Assembly: GCA_028824685.1 (NCBI GenBank)
Contig: JAPPCZ010000024.1
Location: forward strand, 1 to 39,095
Reading direction: 5' to 3'
Length of the DNA stretch: 39,095 nucleotides
DNA from: Candidatus Poribacteria bacterium
GTDB taxonomy: Bacteria > Poribacteria > WGA-4E > WGA-3G
A program made the position numbers and the translations under genes. The notes under the pieces were generated by a model. It was not told where the DNA came from, did no database searches, and saw only the letters and a list, made by a program, of their open reading frames with translations. Below, piece by piece: positions 24,707 through 34,026 of the stretch; the stretch's first letter is position 1, and each line of letters starts with the position of its first letter.

Positions 24707-25685
24707 CACTCCAACGAACCGAGTTGAAATAACCACTCCTGCTCGGCTTCATTTTTCTCTGATAGATTTGAATGGGCAACTCGGTCGAATTGATGGTGGG
24801 TTCGGGTTAGCCATCACCGAACCGAAATTTGAAATCATCGCAGAACTGTCAACAGAAATTCACGTAGAATCTGTTGCCTACCATGAACGTGCTTGTGCTA
24901 TTCTGACACACCTCCAAAAAACTTATCAATTCCCCGGAATCAAACTAAAATTTATCTCCGAGATCCCAACGCATAGTGGTTTTGGTTCAGGCACGCAACT
25001 TTCTCTTGGAATTGCTTCTGCAGTAAATGTCCTCTATAATCTGAAATTAAGTGTTTTAGAACTCGCAAATGCTGTCGGACGTGGTGGAACTTCTGGAATC
25101 GGTGTCGCAGCGTTTGAGACTGGCGGTTTCATTGTTGATGGAGGGCATCGCTATCCTGAACAGAAATCCTCTTTTCTCCCATCTTCTGCCGCAGATAATA
25201 TTTCACCACCACCGATTTTACTACGATATACATTTCCAAATAATCCACTTCTCATTGTCCTGCCAAATTGTTCACGCATCTATGGAGAAGCTGAATTGGA
25301 ACTTTTCCGGACACTGTGTCCGCAACCTGCATCTGTCGCGCCGAAGTTGTCCTATCTTCTACTGTTAAAAGTATTACCTGCAATCCTTGAAAATGATATG
25401 CGTAGTTTTGGTGGGGCTTTAAACGAGATTCAAACATTCGGTTGGAAAAGGGTGGAGATTGATGCACAGGGTGCTGAATTGCAGCAAACACTTGAATTTT
25501 TACAAACCAACGGTGCGTTAGGTGCTGGTGTTAGTAGTTGGGGACCAGCAATTTGTGCTGTGAGTGATGACATAGATTCTTTGAAACGTAAAACAATAGA
25601 ATACTTGGCAACTTTACCAGATGGCGGCACCTGTTTTATTACATCAGCCAACAACACAGGCGCACAAATTAAAAAAGTTGGCTAA
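24690..25685 (+). CDS. GHMP-family protein resembling beta-ribofuranosylaminobenzene 5'-phosphate synthase
   Basis: A 331-residue GHMP-superfamily protein. The opening [20 protein letters not shown] continuing DGGFGLAI, and the phosphate-binding loop [20 protein letters not shown], are those of beta-RFAP synthase, which condenses 4-aminobenzoate (or a relative) with PRPP at an early step of tetrahydromethanopterin synthesis. [13 protein letters not shown] and [14 protein letters not shown] are further family blocks. Known mainly in archaea and some methylotrophic or planctomycete-type bacteria. The ATG at 24690 overlaps the ATPase end by 17 bp, implying translational coupling; a frame from 24519 is antisense-free but lies entirely inside the ATPase and is not credible. 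No other pterin gene is in the window. Confidence 0.8.
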   Translation: MKGETNTPTNRVEITTPARLHFSLIDLNGQLGRIDGGFGLAITEPKFEIIAELSTEIHVESVAYHERACAILTHLQKTYQFPGIKLKFISEIPTHSGFGSGTQLSLGIASAVNVLYNLKLSVLELANAVGRGGTSGIGVAAFETGGFIVDGGHRYPEQKSSFLPSSAADNISPPPILLRYTFPNNPLLIVLPNCSRIYGEAELELFRTLCPQPASVAPKLSYLLLLKVLPAILENDMRSFGGALNEIQTFGWKRVEIDAQGAELQQTLEFLQTNGALGAGVSSWGPAICAVSDDIDSLKRKTIEYLATLPDGGTCFITSANNTGAQIKKVG

Positions 25686-25706
25686 AGCATGATTGCTCTA
25701 ACCAAC
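25671..25706 (-). terminator. Intrinsic terminator of the sigma-nfuA unit
   Basis: On the minus strand a 13-bp stem with two mismatches (GTTGGTTAGAGCA / TGCTTTAGCCAAC, loop ATCA) is followed by six T. It overlaps the last codons of the plus-strand GHMP gene. Confidence 0.65.
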
Positions 25707-25789
25707 CGTCACTATTATAAAACGAATTAATCTTGAATCCGATTGAAATCTATGTGTACAAATTTACTTCTAAATCAGAGATATTTCTT

Positions 25790-26404
25790 CTACCCTTTTC
25801 CAGAGGAATAGTAAGGATTAGTCCCCGATGCATGGTCAGTCGTATCAATGACCTGTGTGATTTCTGGGAACACTTCTTGAATCATCGCTTCAATGCCATG
25901 TTTGAGCGTAACATTCGCCATGCCACAGCCTTGGCACCCACCACCCATGTGGATATAGATCGCATCGTCTTCAACATTCAGGAGTTCAATTTGTCCACCG
26001 TGTGCTGCGACAGCCGGATTAATTCGTTCATCAATCAGTTCTTGAATCTTCTGTGCCTTTGGATTGTCCCATGTTGGCTTATTCGGATTTTCTATCTTAA
26101 ACCCGCTTGAATTAAGGTCTTCAACATAGTCGATAACAGCACCTTTAAGGTCTGGTGCACTTTTGGCATCAACCAAAACCTTAAAAGTTCCCATTTCAAT
26201 GACGATGTCATCTTCCTCAGCTTCAGTAGCTAAACCAAGACTATATTGGAAATCGGAAGCACTACGCCCTTCAATACTAATACGTAGTCCTTCCACTTCC
26301 ACATCTTCAGCATCAATAACAGCTTGAATCTTTTCTTGCGCTGTTTTTGTGACTTCCAATAAAGATTCTTCAGTTCCCGCGAACTTTTTAAACAAATTCT
26401 TCAT
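25790..26404 (-). CDS. nfuA: NfuA-type iron-sulfur cluster carrier
   Basis: A 204-residue two-domain protein. Residues 1-100 form an A-type-like degenerate domain (ISIEGRSASDFQYSLGL, without the A-type cysteines); residues 115-190 are the NifU C-terminal domain with the cluster-binding C157-x-x-C160 in GGGCQGCGMANVTLKHGIE. This layout is that of NfuA, which receives and delivers 4Fe-4S clusters, often under oxidative stress. The ATG at 26404 has AAGGA five bases upstream; a frame from 26470 would run into the sigma gene. It is 22 bp downstream of the sigma-factor gene, so both are probably on one transcript ending at 25671. Confidence 0.85.
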   Translation of the reverse strand: MKNLFKKFAGTEESLLEVTKTAQEKIQAVIDAEDVEVEGLRISIEGRSASDFQYSLGLATEAEEDDIVIEMGTFKVLVDAKSAPDLKGAVIDYVEDLNSSGFKIENPNKPTWDNPKAQKIQELIDERINPAVAAHGGQIELLNVEDDAIYIHMGGGCQGCGMANVTLKHGIEAMIQEVFPEITQVIDTTDHASGTNPYYSSGKG

Positions 26405-26426
26405 AAGTTTCCTTCGTGAATCCAAT

Positions 26427-27395
26427 TCAAGCAGCTGTCCGATCTGCCTTGTAGTCAGTGCGGAATTCACCCATTTCGTTGTAAAGGCTACCTAATTGAG
26501 AAATTGCATAGATTTCTAACTGTCGGATGCGTTCTCGGGTTACGTCAAGCGCATCTCCGATTTCACGAAGTGTCTTACGTTCCCCATCTTCAAGCCCAAA
26601 ACGCATTTTTAAAACCTGCTGTTCTCGTTCCGGTAGTTTGCTGAGGATTCTTTCTACCAAATCATGTGTAATCAATTGAGCGATTGGTCCTTCTTCAGAT
26701 GCTGTTGAAGGGTCTTCAATTAGATCTCCTAACGTTGCCGCCGAACGCGCTGAACGTTCTTCACCAAGTGGTAAATCCATTGACACGGTATCCGCATTAA
26801 AGGTAAGAATTTCCTCTACCTGTTGAACGGTTAGGTCAAGTGCTTCAGCGATTTCAGCACGAGTCGGTTCACGCTGAAATTCTTGGCAAAGCGCCGCATA
26901 AGTCGCATCAAACTTATTCATCTTTGCAACAATATATGCTGGCAAGCGAATAGAACGCGCAAAATTATCAAGCGTCCGCATAATTGATTGCTTAATCCAC
27001 CAAATAGCGTAGGTGCTAAATTTAAATCCTTTCCGATAATCAAACTTACTTGCTGCTTTGATTAACCCAATATTTCCTTCCTGGATTAGGTCTTCAAGGG
27101 GAACTTTGTTTCCTTGATACTTGACTGCAATCGAAATGACGAGCCGTAAATTAGCTTGAACAAGCTCGTCGCGTGCAGAAGTGTCACCAGCTTCAATCCG
27201 TTTTGCTAACTCAACTTCTTCCTCGCGAGATAATAAACGATGTCCCGCAACACTACGTAACCAACTCGTTAAAGCACTCCTATCACTACCTTTGTAGTCG
27301 TTCGCATACTCCGTTTCTTCCGACGGATATACTTCATCTATATATGTGTCAACACCTTCGATGTCTTCTGTTTCACCGAAAAACTCGGTTTCCAT
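26427..27395 (-). CDS. RNA polymerase sigma-70 family factor, compact primary/group 2 type
   Basis: A 322-residue sigma factor. Region 1.2 is SALTSWLRSVAGHRLLSREE; region 2 has DLIQEGNIGLIKAASKFDYR and the -10 element readers FSTYAIWWIKQSI; region 3 begins RLPAYIVAKMNK; region 4.2 has LREIGDALDVTRERIRQLEI. There is no long 1.1 or non-conserved region, so it is a group 2-like or minimal primary factor. The end after RQLE (IYAISQLGSLYNEMGEFRTD) departs from the usual REIEAKALRKLR. METEFFGE is chosen as start because GGAG lies four bases upstream; an in-frame ATG ten codons earlier has none. It may set promoter choice for sigma-70-like sites as seen in this window. Confidence 0.88.
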   Translation of the reverse strand: METEFFGETEDIEGVDTYIDEVYPSEETEYANDYKGSDRSALTSWLRSVAGHRLLSREEEVELAKRIEAGDTSARDELVQANLRLVISIAVKYQGNKVPLEDLIQEGNIGLIKAASKFDYRKGFKFSTYAIWWIKQSIMRTLDNFARSIRLPAYIVAKMNKFDATYAALCQEFQREPTRAEIAEALDLTVQQVEEILTFNADTVSMDLPLGEERSARSAATLGDLIEDPSTASEEGPIAQLITHDLVERILSKLPEREQQVLKMRFGLEDGERKTLREIGDALDVTRERIRQLEIYAISQLGSLYNEMGEFRTDYKADRTAA

Positions 27396-27448
27396 TCGTC
27401 TCCTCTCCTTATTATAGGAATTCAATTATAAAAATCTGCCGAAAAGAT

Positions 27449-27478
27449 ATAATACATTATACTATAACGTTTTGTCAA
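27449..27478 (-). promoter_or_regulatory. Sigma-70 promoter of the sigma-nfuA unit
   Basis: Minus strand: TTGACA (27473-27478), 18 bp, TATTAT (27449-27454), 54 bp before the ATG. An overlapping TATAAT has a poor spacing. Confidence 0.65.
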
Positions 27479-28147
27479 GCAAATTGTTTAAAAAAAGTGG
27501 TAATATTTGTGAATTTTTCTAAAAAACTTAGAAAAAACGGCATATCTCGCCTTTTTTCTGAAAATTCGAACTTATACTATAGTGTTTGGTCTAATAGAAT
27601 AATCTGACAAATCATAACAATCACTTTCCAACGACATATACAATACGTATCTCTTGGTAAATGGCTATAAGTTTGGGAAATGCCTGTTAATTCACCTGAT
27701 TCTTTACTAAAGTAAAACTGTTACGACTAAAGTTGAGTTTGAACCACATTATTGTAAAAAGATCAAATTGAGTGGATTTCAGTTATGGTGTAGTGATACA
27801 ATTTAAATATGGATGATTATACGTTTTGGTAGATATATTTGGTAGGTATATTAAACTTTTTGATAAATTGTTTCGTCTTAAAATGACAGTTTCAGATAAA
27901 ACCAACCATCATTTTGCTTTTTCAAAATACTGTGTTTGAGAAAGTTTTGATAATTCCCCGACAAGGTATCAATCCCCACATGATATTATATGTTTTAGCG
28001 CAAAACTACAACCGTAGTGCGAAAGATTAAATGTATTGGTAAACAGACAATTGTGATAGTGTTTGGATAGTTGAATTTTAAACTAATTAACTTGTGTTGC
28101 GTCAAAAATCACTGGTTAATCTGAGAATCAATGAGGAACTTTATTTT
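27479..28147. other. AT-rich divergent intergenic region before the secretion operon
   Basis: About 670 bp without a supported gene. There is a small palindrome TTTACT-AA-AGTAAA (27703-27716) and a GTG-initiated in-frame extension of gspE from 28094, but no ribosome binding site there. I see no convincing promoter for gspE. Confidence 0.4.
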
Positions 28148-30025
28148 ATGTACGGTGCATCCACAAAAAAATCACTTGTTGAAGTGCTACGAGAAGCTGA
28201 CCTGATTTCGGAACAGGAATATCATGAAATTCATGAAAAAATACTTGAAGGTTGGGTAAAAGAACCTGTCCAAACTGAGGAGGCGATAAACGGAGACCCT
28301 CAATCTGACTCACAAAGTTATCGGCAAATTTTGGGTGAAATTGAAAAAGCAGGAGAATCAGAAGAAGGAATTGTCTCTGAATACGTTTCTCCTAAAGTTC
28401 TTGAACTTGCCAAAAAAGGGCGCGAATTCGGAACATCTATCCTACAATTAGAAGAAATAGATCCTGAATCAGAAGCACTTGAGAAAGTGCCAGCAAGTTT
28501 TGCGTATCGTAATAAAGTTGTGCCAGTGCACCTTGAAGAGAATGTTCTCACGGTAGCAATTGCCGATGTTCAAGATGTAATGTTAATTGACGAAATTCAA
28601 TACGTCACTGAGTGTGAGATTAACCTTCTTCTTGCTGATGAGGACGAAATATCAGACGCGATTATTCGACTCTACGGTCAAAGTGCTGGTTCACTGCTGA
28701 GTGCGGGTATTAAAGGTCCAGTTGGTGCTGCTGCAACAATTGAGCGGAATAGAATTGAAGACTTTGGTATTGATGATAAGGATCTCAGCGAAGATCCGAC
28801 AGTTGTTCAGGCTGTTAACCAAATGATTATTGACGCGGTTCGTGCAGGGGCGAGTGATATACACATTGAGCCTTATCCAGAAGAATTGAAGATCAGATTT
28901 CGGGTTGACGGTGTATTAGAAGACAAAGAACAACCTCCCGCATATTTGCAGTCTGCGATTACTTCGCGTGTCAAAATTATGGCTGGGATGGACGTGGCGG
29001 AACGTCGTCGTCCACAAGATGGAAAAATCAATCAAGAAATCGCTAGTCTCGGTGATCGTCAGATCGACCTTCGTGTTTCTACAGTTCCTACTGTTGCCAC
29101 ACAGCATAGTGAAAGTGTCGTACTGCGTATTCTTGACCGACAATCAATTGAATTCGGTTTAACACAGCTTGGTCTAACCGATGACAATTTTGAACTTTTT
29201 GAGCGAATGATCCATAAACCGCACGGAATTATCCTCGCAACAGGACCCACTGGAAGTGGTAAAACAACAACACTTTATGCTTGTTTAAAAGAGATTAACA
29301 CGCCAGAAGTTAAAATTATTACCCTCGAAGATCCGGTTGAATATGAATTGGAAGGGATCAACCAAGTTCAAGTTAATCCTGAAATTGGTTTTTCATTTGC
29401 AAATGGGTTACGACATATTCTACGACAAGACCCCGATAAGGTATTGGTCGGTGAGATTCGTGATGAGGAGACTGCTGAAATGGCAATTCATACCTCACTT
29501 ACAGGGCACCTTGTCTTCAGCACACTACACACGAATGATGCCCCAGGCGCTATCACACGTCTTATTGATATGGGGGTCGAACCGTATTTAGTTGCCTCTA
29601 CAGTGGAAGGAATTATAGCACAACGATTAGCACGACGCGTTTGCAAAGCTTGTTGTGAAATGTACAAACCAACTGAAAAGGAAATCGAAGGAGTTCTGAT
29701 CAACAACGGAGTCCATGTGCCAACTGACCTTGAAATTCCACGTGCCAGCGAAGATGGTTGCAAAGAATGTCGTGGGAGAGGCTACAGGGGCAGAATCGGT
29801 ATTTTTGAAGTCATTTTTATGACTGAAGAATTACGTTCGCTGGCACTCCAACATTCCTCAACCAGTGAACTCCGTCAGCTTGCTATGAAAATGGGTATGA
29901 AAAGTTTACGCGAAGACGGATGGCAAAAGGTTGCTGCAGGACAAACAACGATTGATGAAATCCTTCGACTTACCCAAGAAGATGCTTACGAATTTGATCA
30001 GGATACTCAAAGTGCATCCGAATAG
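28148..30025 (+). CDS. gspE: Type II secretion/pilus assembly ATPase GspE
   Basis: A 625-residue hexameric ATPase that drives pseudopilus assembly at the inner membrane. The N-terminal MshEN/GspE_N-like domain is at about 85-178 (FAYRNKVVPVHLEENVLTVA). Walker A is GPTGSGKTT (366-374), the Asp box ITLEDPVEYELEG (391-403), Walker B VLVGEIRDEET (432-442), and the His box HLVFSTLHTNDA. A zinc finger is formed by C499-x-x-C502 and C538-x-x-C541. The first 80 residues, acidic and partly disordered, are unusual. MYGASTKKSL is taken as the start (GAGGA ten to eleven bases upstream). First gene of the operon running to the window end. Confidence 0.93.
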   Translation: MYGASTKKSLVEVLREADLISEQEYHEIHEKILEGWVKEPVQTEEAINGDPQSDSQSYRQILGEIEKAGESEEGIVSEYVSPKVLELAKKGREFGTSILQLEEIDPESEALEKVPASFAYRNKVVPVHLEENVLTVAIADVQDVMLIDEIQYVTECEINLLLADEDEISDAIIRLYGQSAGSLLSAGIKGPVGAAATIERNRIEDFGIDDKDLSEDPTVVQAVNQMIIDAVRAGASDIHIEPYPEELKIRFRVDGVLEDKEQPPAYLQSAITSRVKIMAGMDVAERRRPQDGKINQEIASLGDRQIDLRVSTVPTVATQHSESVVLRILDRQSIEFGLTQLGLTDDNFELFERMIHKPHGIILATGPTGSGKTTTLYACLKEINTPEVKIITLEDPVEYELEGINQVQVNPEIGFSFANGLRHILRQDPDKVLVGEIRDEETAEMAIHTSLTGHLVFSTLHTNDAPGAITRLIDMGVEPYLVASTVEGIIAQRLARRVCKACCEMYKPTEKEIEGVLINNGVHVPTDLEIPRASEDGCKECRGRGYRGRIGIFEVIFMTEELRSLALQHSSTSELRQLAMKMGMKSLREDGWQKVAAGQTTIDEILRLTQEDAYEFDQDTQSASE

Positions 30026-30114
30026 GAGTACTGTAGAACATAGTGCGATTCTGATTTAACCCCGATCTAACTTAATTTATTGATATACGGTTCAACTTCT
30101 ACAAGAGATTCAAC

Positions 30115-31338
30115 ATGCCAAGATTTCAATATGAAGCGATCACCTATACAGGTGCTACAGTCAATAACACTTTGGAAGCAGACTCAAAAGCCGAACTTAT
30201 CGCACAATTGCGGCAGATGGGATACTGGCCAACACAGGTGGTGGAGGAAGGTGAAGCGCTTGAAACCAAAGCGAAACAGTTATTTAGTTTTGGAACGAAA
30301 AAAATAAAATCGGCTGAAGTCGAATTTTTCACCTACCAGTTAGCAGCGTTAGTGAACGCACACGTTGCACTCCCTCGTGCTTTAGATGTGACATTGGAAC
30401 AAATTGCGAATCCAGAGTTAAACCGCGTAATTTCGCAGGTAAAATACGATGTGGAACACGGCGCAACGTTTAACGCTGCCCTGGAGCAACATCCAAAGGT
30501 CTTTTCCGAACTTTACGTTAACATGGTCAAAGCAGGTGAAGCAGGTGGCGTATTGGGAGAAGTCTTGGAACGACTGGCAGAGTTCGCTGAGAGGCAACGC
30601 GTTCTCAGAAACCAAGTTGTTTCTGCGCTGTTCTATCCAGCAATTCTCTTCGGGTTAATGGTAACCGCAGTCATAGTTCTAATGATACTCGTTATTCCTA
30701 AATTCACGGACATGTTCCTTGAATTTAATGCTGAACTACCACTCCCGACTCAAGTCCTGATTGCAGTATCAGATGCTTTTGCCAATTTTTGGTGGTTAGG
30801 TTTGCTTGTCATTAGCGTTATAGCAACGGTCCTCCGGCAATACATGCGTACGGAAACGGGGAAGATATTGTTTGATCGGATTAAGCTTAGAATCCCACTT
30901 GTTGGACCCGTTATTAGTACATTTGCTATTGTTCGATTTACACGCACGATGGCGACTCTTTTGGAAAACGGTGTGCGGATGCTTCCTGCTCTGCAAGTAG
31001 TAAAAGATACTATCGGAAATAAGGTGTATAGTAATGCTATCACTGAAGCAGAAAGAGAAGTAGAACAAGGTTCAACGCTATCGCGAGAATTAGGACAGAA
31101 CAAAGATTTTCCGACCCTCGTTACCCACATGATTGCTGTTGGTGAGGAATCCGGGGAACCGGTCACGATGTTATCAAAACTCTCTGACTATTACGACATG
31201 GAAATCAGAAAGAGTCTTGAACGGTTGACGAGTTCCATTAGTCCTTTGGTAATTTTGATTATGGGATTGCTCATCGGATTTATCGCTGTTGCGATGATTC
31301 TGCCGATCTTTGAAGCACAACAAGCATTAAGCGGTTAA
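30115..31338 (+). CDS. gspF: Type II secretion inner membrane protein GspF
   Basis: A 407-residue platform protein of the GspF/PilC family. It has the two repeated cytoplasmic domains with the signatures FTYQLAALVNAHVALPRALD (first) and FTRTMATLLENGVRMLPALQ (second), and three membrane segments (LFYPAILFGLMVTAVIVLMI, WWLGLLVISVIATVL and SPLVILIMGLLIGFIAVAMI). It anchors GspE and helps feed pseudopilins. The N-terminal 50 residues (PRFQYEAITYTGATVNNTLE) are the usual leader. It lies 89 bp after gspE. Confidence 0.93.
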   Translation: MPRFQYEAITYTGATVNNTLEADSKAELIAQLRQMGYWPTQVVEEGEALETKAKQLFSFGTKKIKSAEVEFFTYQLAALVNAHVALPRALDVTLEQIANPELNRVISQVKYDVEHGATFNAALEQHPKVFSELYVNMVKAGEAGGVLGEVLERLAEFAERQRVLRNQVVSALFYPAILFGLMVTAVIVLMILVIPKFTDMFLEFNAELPLPTQVLIAVSDAFANFWWLGLLVISVIATVLRQYMRTETGKILFDRIKLRIPLVGPVISTFAIVRFTRTMATLLENGVRMLPALQVVKDTIGNKVYSNAITEAEREVEQGSTLSRELGQNKDFPTLVTHMIAVGEESGEPVTMLSKLSDYYDMEIRKSLERLTSSISPLVILIMGLLIGFIAVAMILPIFEAQQALSG

Positions 31339-31474
31339 GGTGAACGCTTATTCTCAGAGTCAATTTTTCTAAACTATCACGAGAGATATTTGTCTAAATA
31401 GACACAAATTCCGTATATATAGTCAGAAAAACCAGAACGTGAATTCTGGACATTAAAATAAGGAGTTAAACTAA

Positions 31475-31930
31475 ATGTTTAAACAACTTAGAACAGACGA
31501 ATCAGGGCTAACCCTCATTGAATTGACGATTGTTATCGTTATTTTGGGTATTTTAGCCGCGTTCATTGCACCAAGAATAATGGATGCCCCCCAAAAGGCA
31601 AAAGTTTCTAAAGCAGGTTTAGAAATTAACAATCTATCAACTGCATTGCAACTGTATGCAATTGAGGTTGGGGAATATCCGTCCACAGAACAAGGTTTGA
31701 ATGCTTTGTGGCAGGCTCCGAATCCGACACCTCAAAATTGGGGTGGACCTTATCTTCAGAAGCAGCTGACGAATGACCCTTGGGGTAATCCGTACGTCTA
31801 TCGAAACCCGGGCACCCAGGCTGGCTACGATTTTGACCTACTGTCGTATGGTAAAGACGGCAAACAGGGAGGGATTGGTTTTGCCAAAGACATTACCAAC
31901 TGGATTGAAGATACTCCCGCTGCACAGTAA
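31475..31930 (+). CDS. gspG: Major pseudopilin GspG
   Basis: A 151-residue pseudopilin. Prepilin peptidase would cut ESG/LTLIEL, leaving the E at +5; a 20-residue hydrophobic helix (TIVIVILGILAAFIAPRI) follows. The rest shows the GspG landmarks: YPSTEQGLNALW, GGPYLQKQLTNDPWGNPYVY and a calcium-loop SYGKDGKQGG near the end. It forms the main body of the pseudopilus. The start has AAGGAG nine bases upstream. Confidence 0.95.
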   Translation: MFKQLRTDESGLTLIELTIVIVILGILAAFIAPRIMDAPQKAKVSKAGLEINNLSTALQLYAIEVGEYPSTEQGLNALWQAPNPTPQNWGGPYLQKQLTNDPWGNPYVYRNPGTQAGYDFDLLSYGKDGKQGGIGFAKDITNWIEDTPAAQ

Positions 31931-31960
31931 ACTTTTTCGTTTAACAATAGGAAAACCAGC

Positions 31961-32596
31961 ATGTTTAAAAACCTCCGAAACCGAATCCCATCGTCCAGTG
32001 AGGACGGTTTTAGTCTTATGGAAATCATGTTGGTATTCGCTATTATTGCTGTTTTGTCATCAATATCTATGCCCGCGATGCGGGGATTTGCCGCATCGCG
32101 TAGGTTAACAACCTCCGCACATGCAATTGCTGATACGCTTGCATTTGCACGAGATATGGCAATTACCGAGCGAACGACACATCTTGTCGTATTTGATGTT
32201 AGCAGCAACAGATATTGGTTGGCTTCCAGCGAAACTTTTGACACACAAAATCCTATAGCTTCGGCAGGGAGAACTGCCAGCCCTACAACTTCAACGGGTG
32301 GGCAAGTTATGGTATCGCGAACGGGTGGAATCATGGGAATCCCGCAGCCACTCAACCAAGGGGTTACGATAGCAGCTTTAGTAACAACACATAACGGTGT
32401 AATCCAACAAATTACTTCTGGCGCGGATTATGTTTATTTTTCCCCGACTTCAACATCGGTAGATACTATTGTGTATCTCCGAAACGTTAAAGGGACGGTG
32501 TTGGCTGTTGTTGTTGAAGCATCAACCGGGCGCGCCAGTATTGAGCAAATGACACCAGAACAGATTCAAACGTTAGGTTTAGGGAACGATTTGTAA
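31961..32596 (+). CDS. gspH: Minor pseudopilin GspH
   Basis: A 211-residue minor pseudopilin. Cleavage site EDG/FSLMEI, E at +5, then the helix MLVFAIIAVLSSISMPAM. The next stretch, TSAHAIADTLAFARDMAITE, is the usual GspH/FimT helix, and the beta-rich C-terminus follows. It is placed 30 bp after gspG and 1 bp before gspI, matching the standard order. Confidence 0.88.
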   Translation: MFKNLRNRIPSSSEDGFSLMEIMLVFAIIAVLSSISMPAMRGFAASRRLTTSAHAIADTLAFARDMAITERTTHLVVFDVSSNRYWLASSETFDTQNPIASAGRTASPTTSTGGQVMVSRTGGIMGIPQPLNQGVTIAALVTTHNGVIQQITSGADYVYFSPTSTSVDTIVYLRNVKGTVLAVVVEASTGRASIEQMTPEQIQTLGLGNDL

Positions 32597-32597
32597 T

Positions 32598-33005
32598 ATG
32601 TCAAAACTATCAATTTTCTCACGTGAAGATGGATTTACTTTTGCCGAAATCCTTGTAACCATAGCGATTATGGCAGCGGTTTTACCAGCACTATTAAAGG
32701 TATTTGGTGATACCGCTCGGAACGTGTCTTTTTCAGATAACCGAGTCACAGCACTCTATCTGCTCGAAAATCAGATGGCACAAATTGAAATGAACGGTTA
32801 CCCAGAAACTGGACAACAGAGTGATGTGATTGGAGATTCTATCTTTGAGTGGCAATCTGTAATTTCAGATGTAGAATCCGATGAAATTTTTGGAATCCGG
32901 AAGGTTGAGTTAACTATCTTTTGGGAGCATTTGGGAAAGTTGCAGTCAATTGGTATGTTTACCTATATCGCTGACAGGGAAATCCAACAACAGCAAAACC
33001 AATAA
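32598..33005 (+). CDS. gspI: Minor pseudopilin GspI
   Basis: A 135-residue minor pseudopilin. Cleavage at EDG/FTFAEI with E at +5, then a short helix ILVTIAIMAAVLPALLKVFG. The segment ALYLLENQMAQIEMNGYPE and the EWQSVISDV block are typical of GspI, a tip-complex component with J and K. It nearly abuts gspH. Confidence 0.88.
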   Translation: MSKLSIFSREDGFTFAEILVTIAIMAAVLPALLKVFGDTARNVSFSDNRVTALYLLENQMAQIEMNGYPETGQQSDVIGDSIFEWQSVISDVESDEIFGIRKVELTIFWEHLGKLQSIGMFTYIADREIQQQQNQ

Positions 33006-33054
33006 GGTAAAGCAGTCACGATATAGGAAAACGGTTGATGTGGGACGCTAAATT

Positions 33055-33942
33055 ATGAGAAATCTAATTAATAAATGTGAGAGTGGTCTTACCCTCGTTG
33101 AGATGCTAACTGCTGTTAGTATTATCGTAATTATGGGTGGTTCCACTTATGCTGTTTTCAATACAGCAATAAAAGCATACAATCGCACCCAATCGAAATT
33201 GATTCAATCACAGCGTTGTCGTGTGGCGATGAACCAGTTAGTCACAGATTTAAGGCAAATGCAGGCAGACACATCTGACGAAATGTTGGTGCTTTTTTCT
33301 CAAGATGTCCCGACTGAATCTATTGAGAGGAATATGGATATTCTCAGTTTTGTGACGTTAGTAAAAACCGACCCAGATCCGTTTGTAACGCAGGTAAATG
33401 CTGCTAACATTTTGAATACACCTACTTGGAGCGATGTCCGGCGTGTTGCTTATTATGTCGGACTGAAAGTTCCTATAGCGGAACTGCGGAGTGAGAATTT
33501 CATTCCGCAGCCATATATCGCATCACAAGAGCCAGGACAAAACATATCCAATCAGGAAGAAAATCTTTCACTTTATCGCATTGTAACTACAGCACTAAAC
33601 CCTGAATTGGTTATTCAGTCATTTATGAATACCGGAACGATTCCAACAGTAGATGAAAATGGTATGCCGATTCATTTTACAGTAGATCCGCTAATTGATG
33701 GGATTGTTAACTTTGACCTGAAGTACATTGATGAAGAATCAGGATCGGTTTATGATTCTTGGGATCAGACAGACGTACTTCCAATCGCAGTTCAAATCAT
33801 GATTTCAGTAATAGATGAAGATAGACAAGAATCAACGTCAATGCAGGCTTTTGCGCAAAACCCAGGTGTTATGACCCAAGGTGCCTTAACACAGTCAACT
33901 ATGGTATATCTGCCCGCAAGCGCAAATACCTCCAGAGAATAG
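33055..33942 (+). CDS. gspJ: Minor pseudopilin GspJ
   Basis: A 295-residue minor pseudopilin, longer than most GspJ (about 200). Cleavage at ESG/LTLVEM with E at +5, helix MLTAVSIIVIMGGSTYAVFN. The block QRCRVAMNQLVTDLRQMQAD is the GspJ helix; the beta-rich C-terminus (DGIVNFDLKYIDEESGSVYD, then LPIAVQIMISVID) also fits. An inserted stretch around residues 100-190 explains the added length. It is part of the tip complex. Confidence 0.85.
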   Translation: MRNLINKCESGLTLVEMLTAVSIIVIMGGSTYAVFNTAIKAYNRTQSKLIQSQRCRVAMNQLVTDLRQMQADTSDEMLVLFSQDVPTESIERNMDILSFVTLVKTDPDPFVTQVNAANILNTPTWSDVRRVAYYVGLKVPIAELRSENFIPQPYIASQEPGQNISNQEENLSLYRIVTTALNPELVIQSFMNTGTIPTVDENGMPIHFTVDPLIDGIVNFDLKYIDEESGSVYDSWDQTDVLPIAVQIMISVIDEDRQESTSMQAFAQNPGVMTQGALTQSTMVYLPASANTSRE

Positions 33943-34026
33943 AAACAGTGAACTTCAATAAGGATTAATAGTCGTTTCTGCTGCCAACACGTTTCGCTAT
34001 CAGAAAAGCATGTTTAAGGATAACCA

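Noticed and set aside
28094..28147. GTG start extending gspE by 18 residues
   Set aside because: No ribosome binding site before it, whereas GAGGA precedes the ATG at 28148.
27479..28147. A structural RNA or riboswitch before the secretion operon
   Set aside because: No extended stems, conserved cores or tRNA-like pattern could be seen by eye in this AT-rich region.
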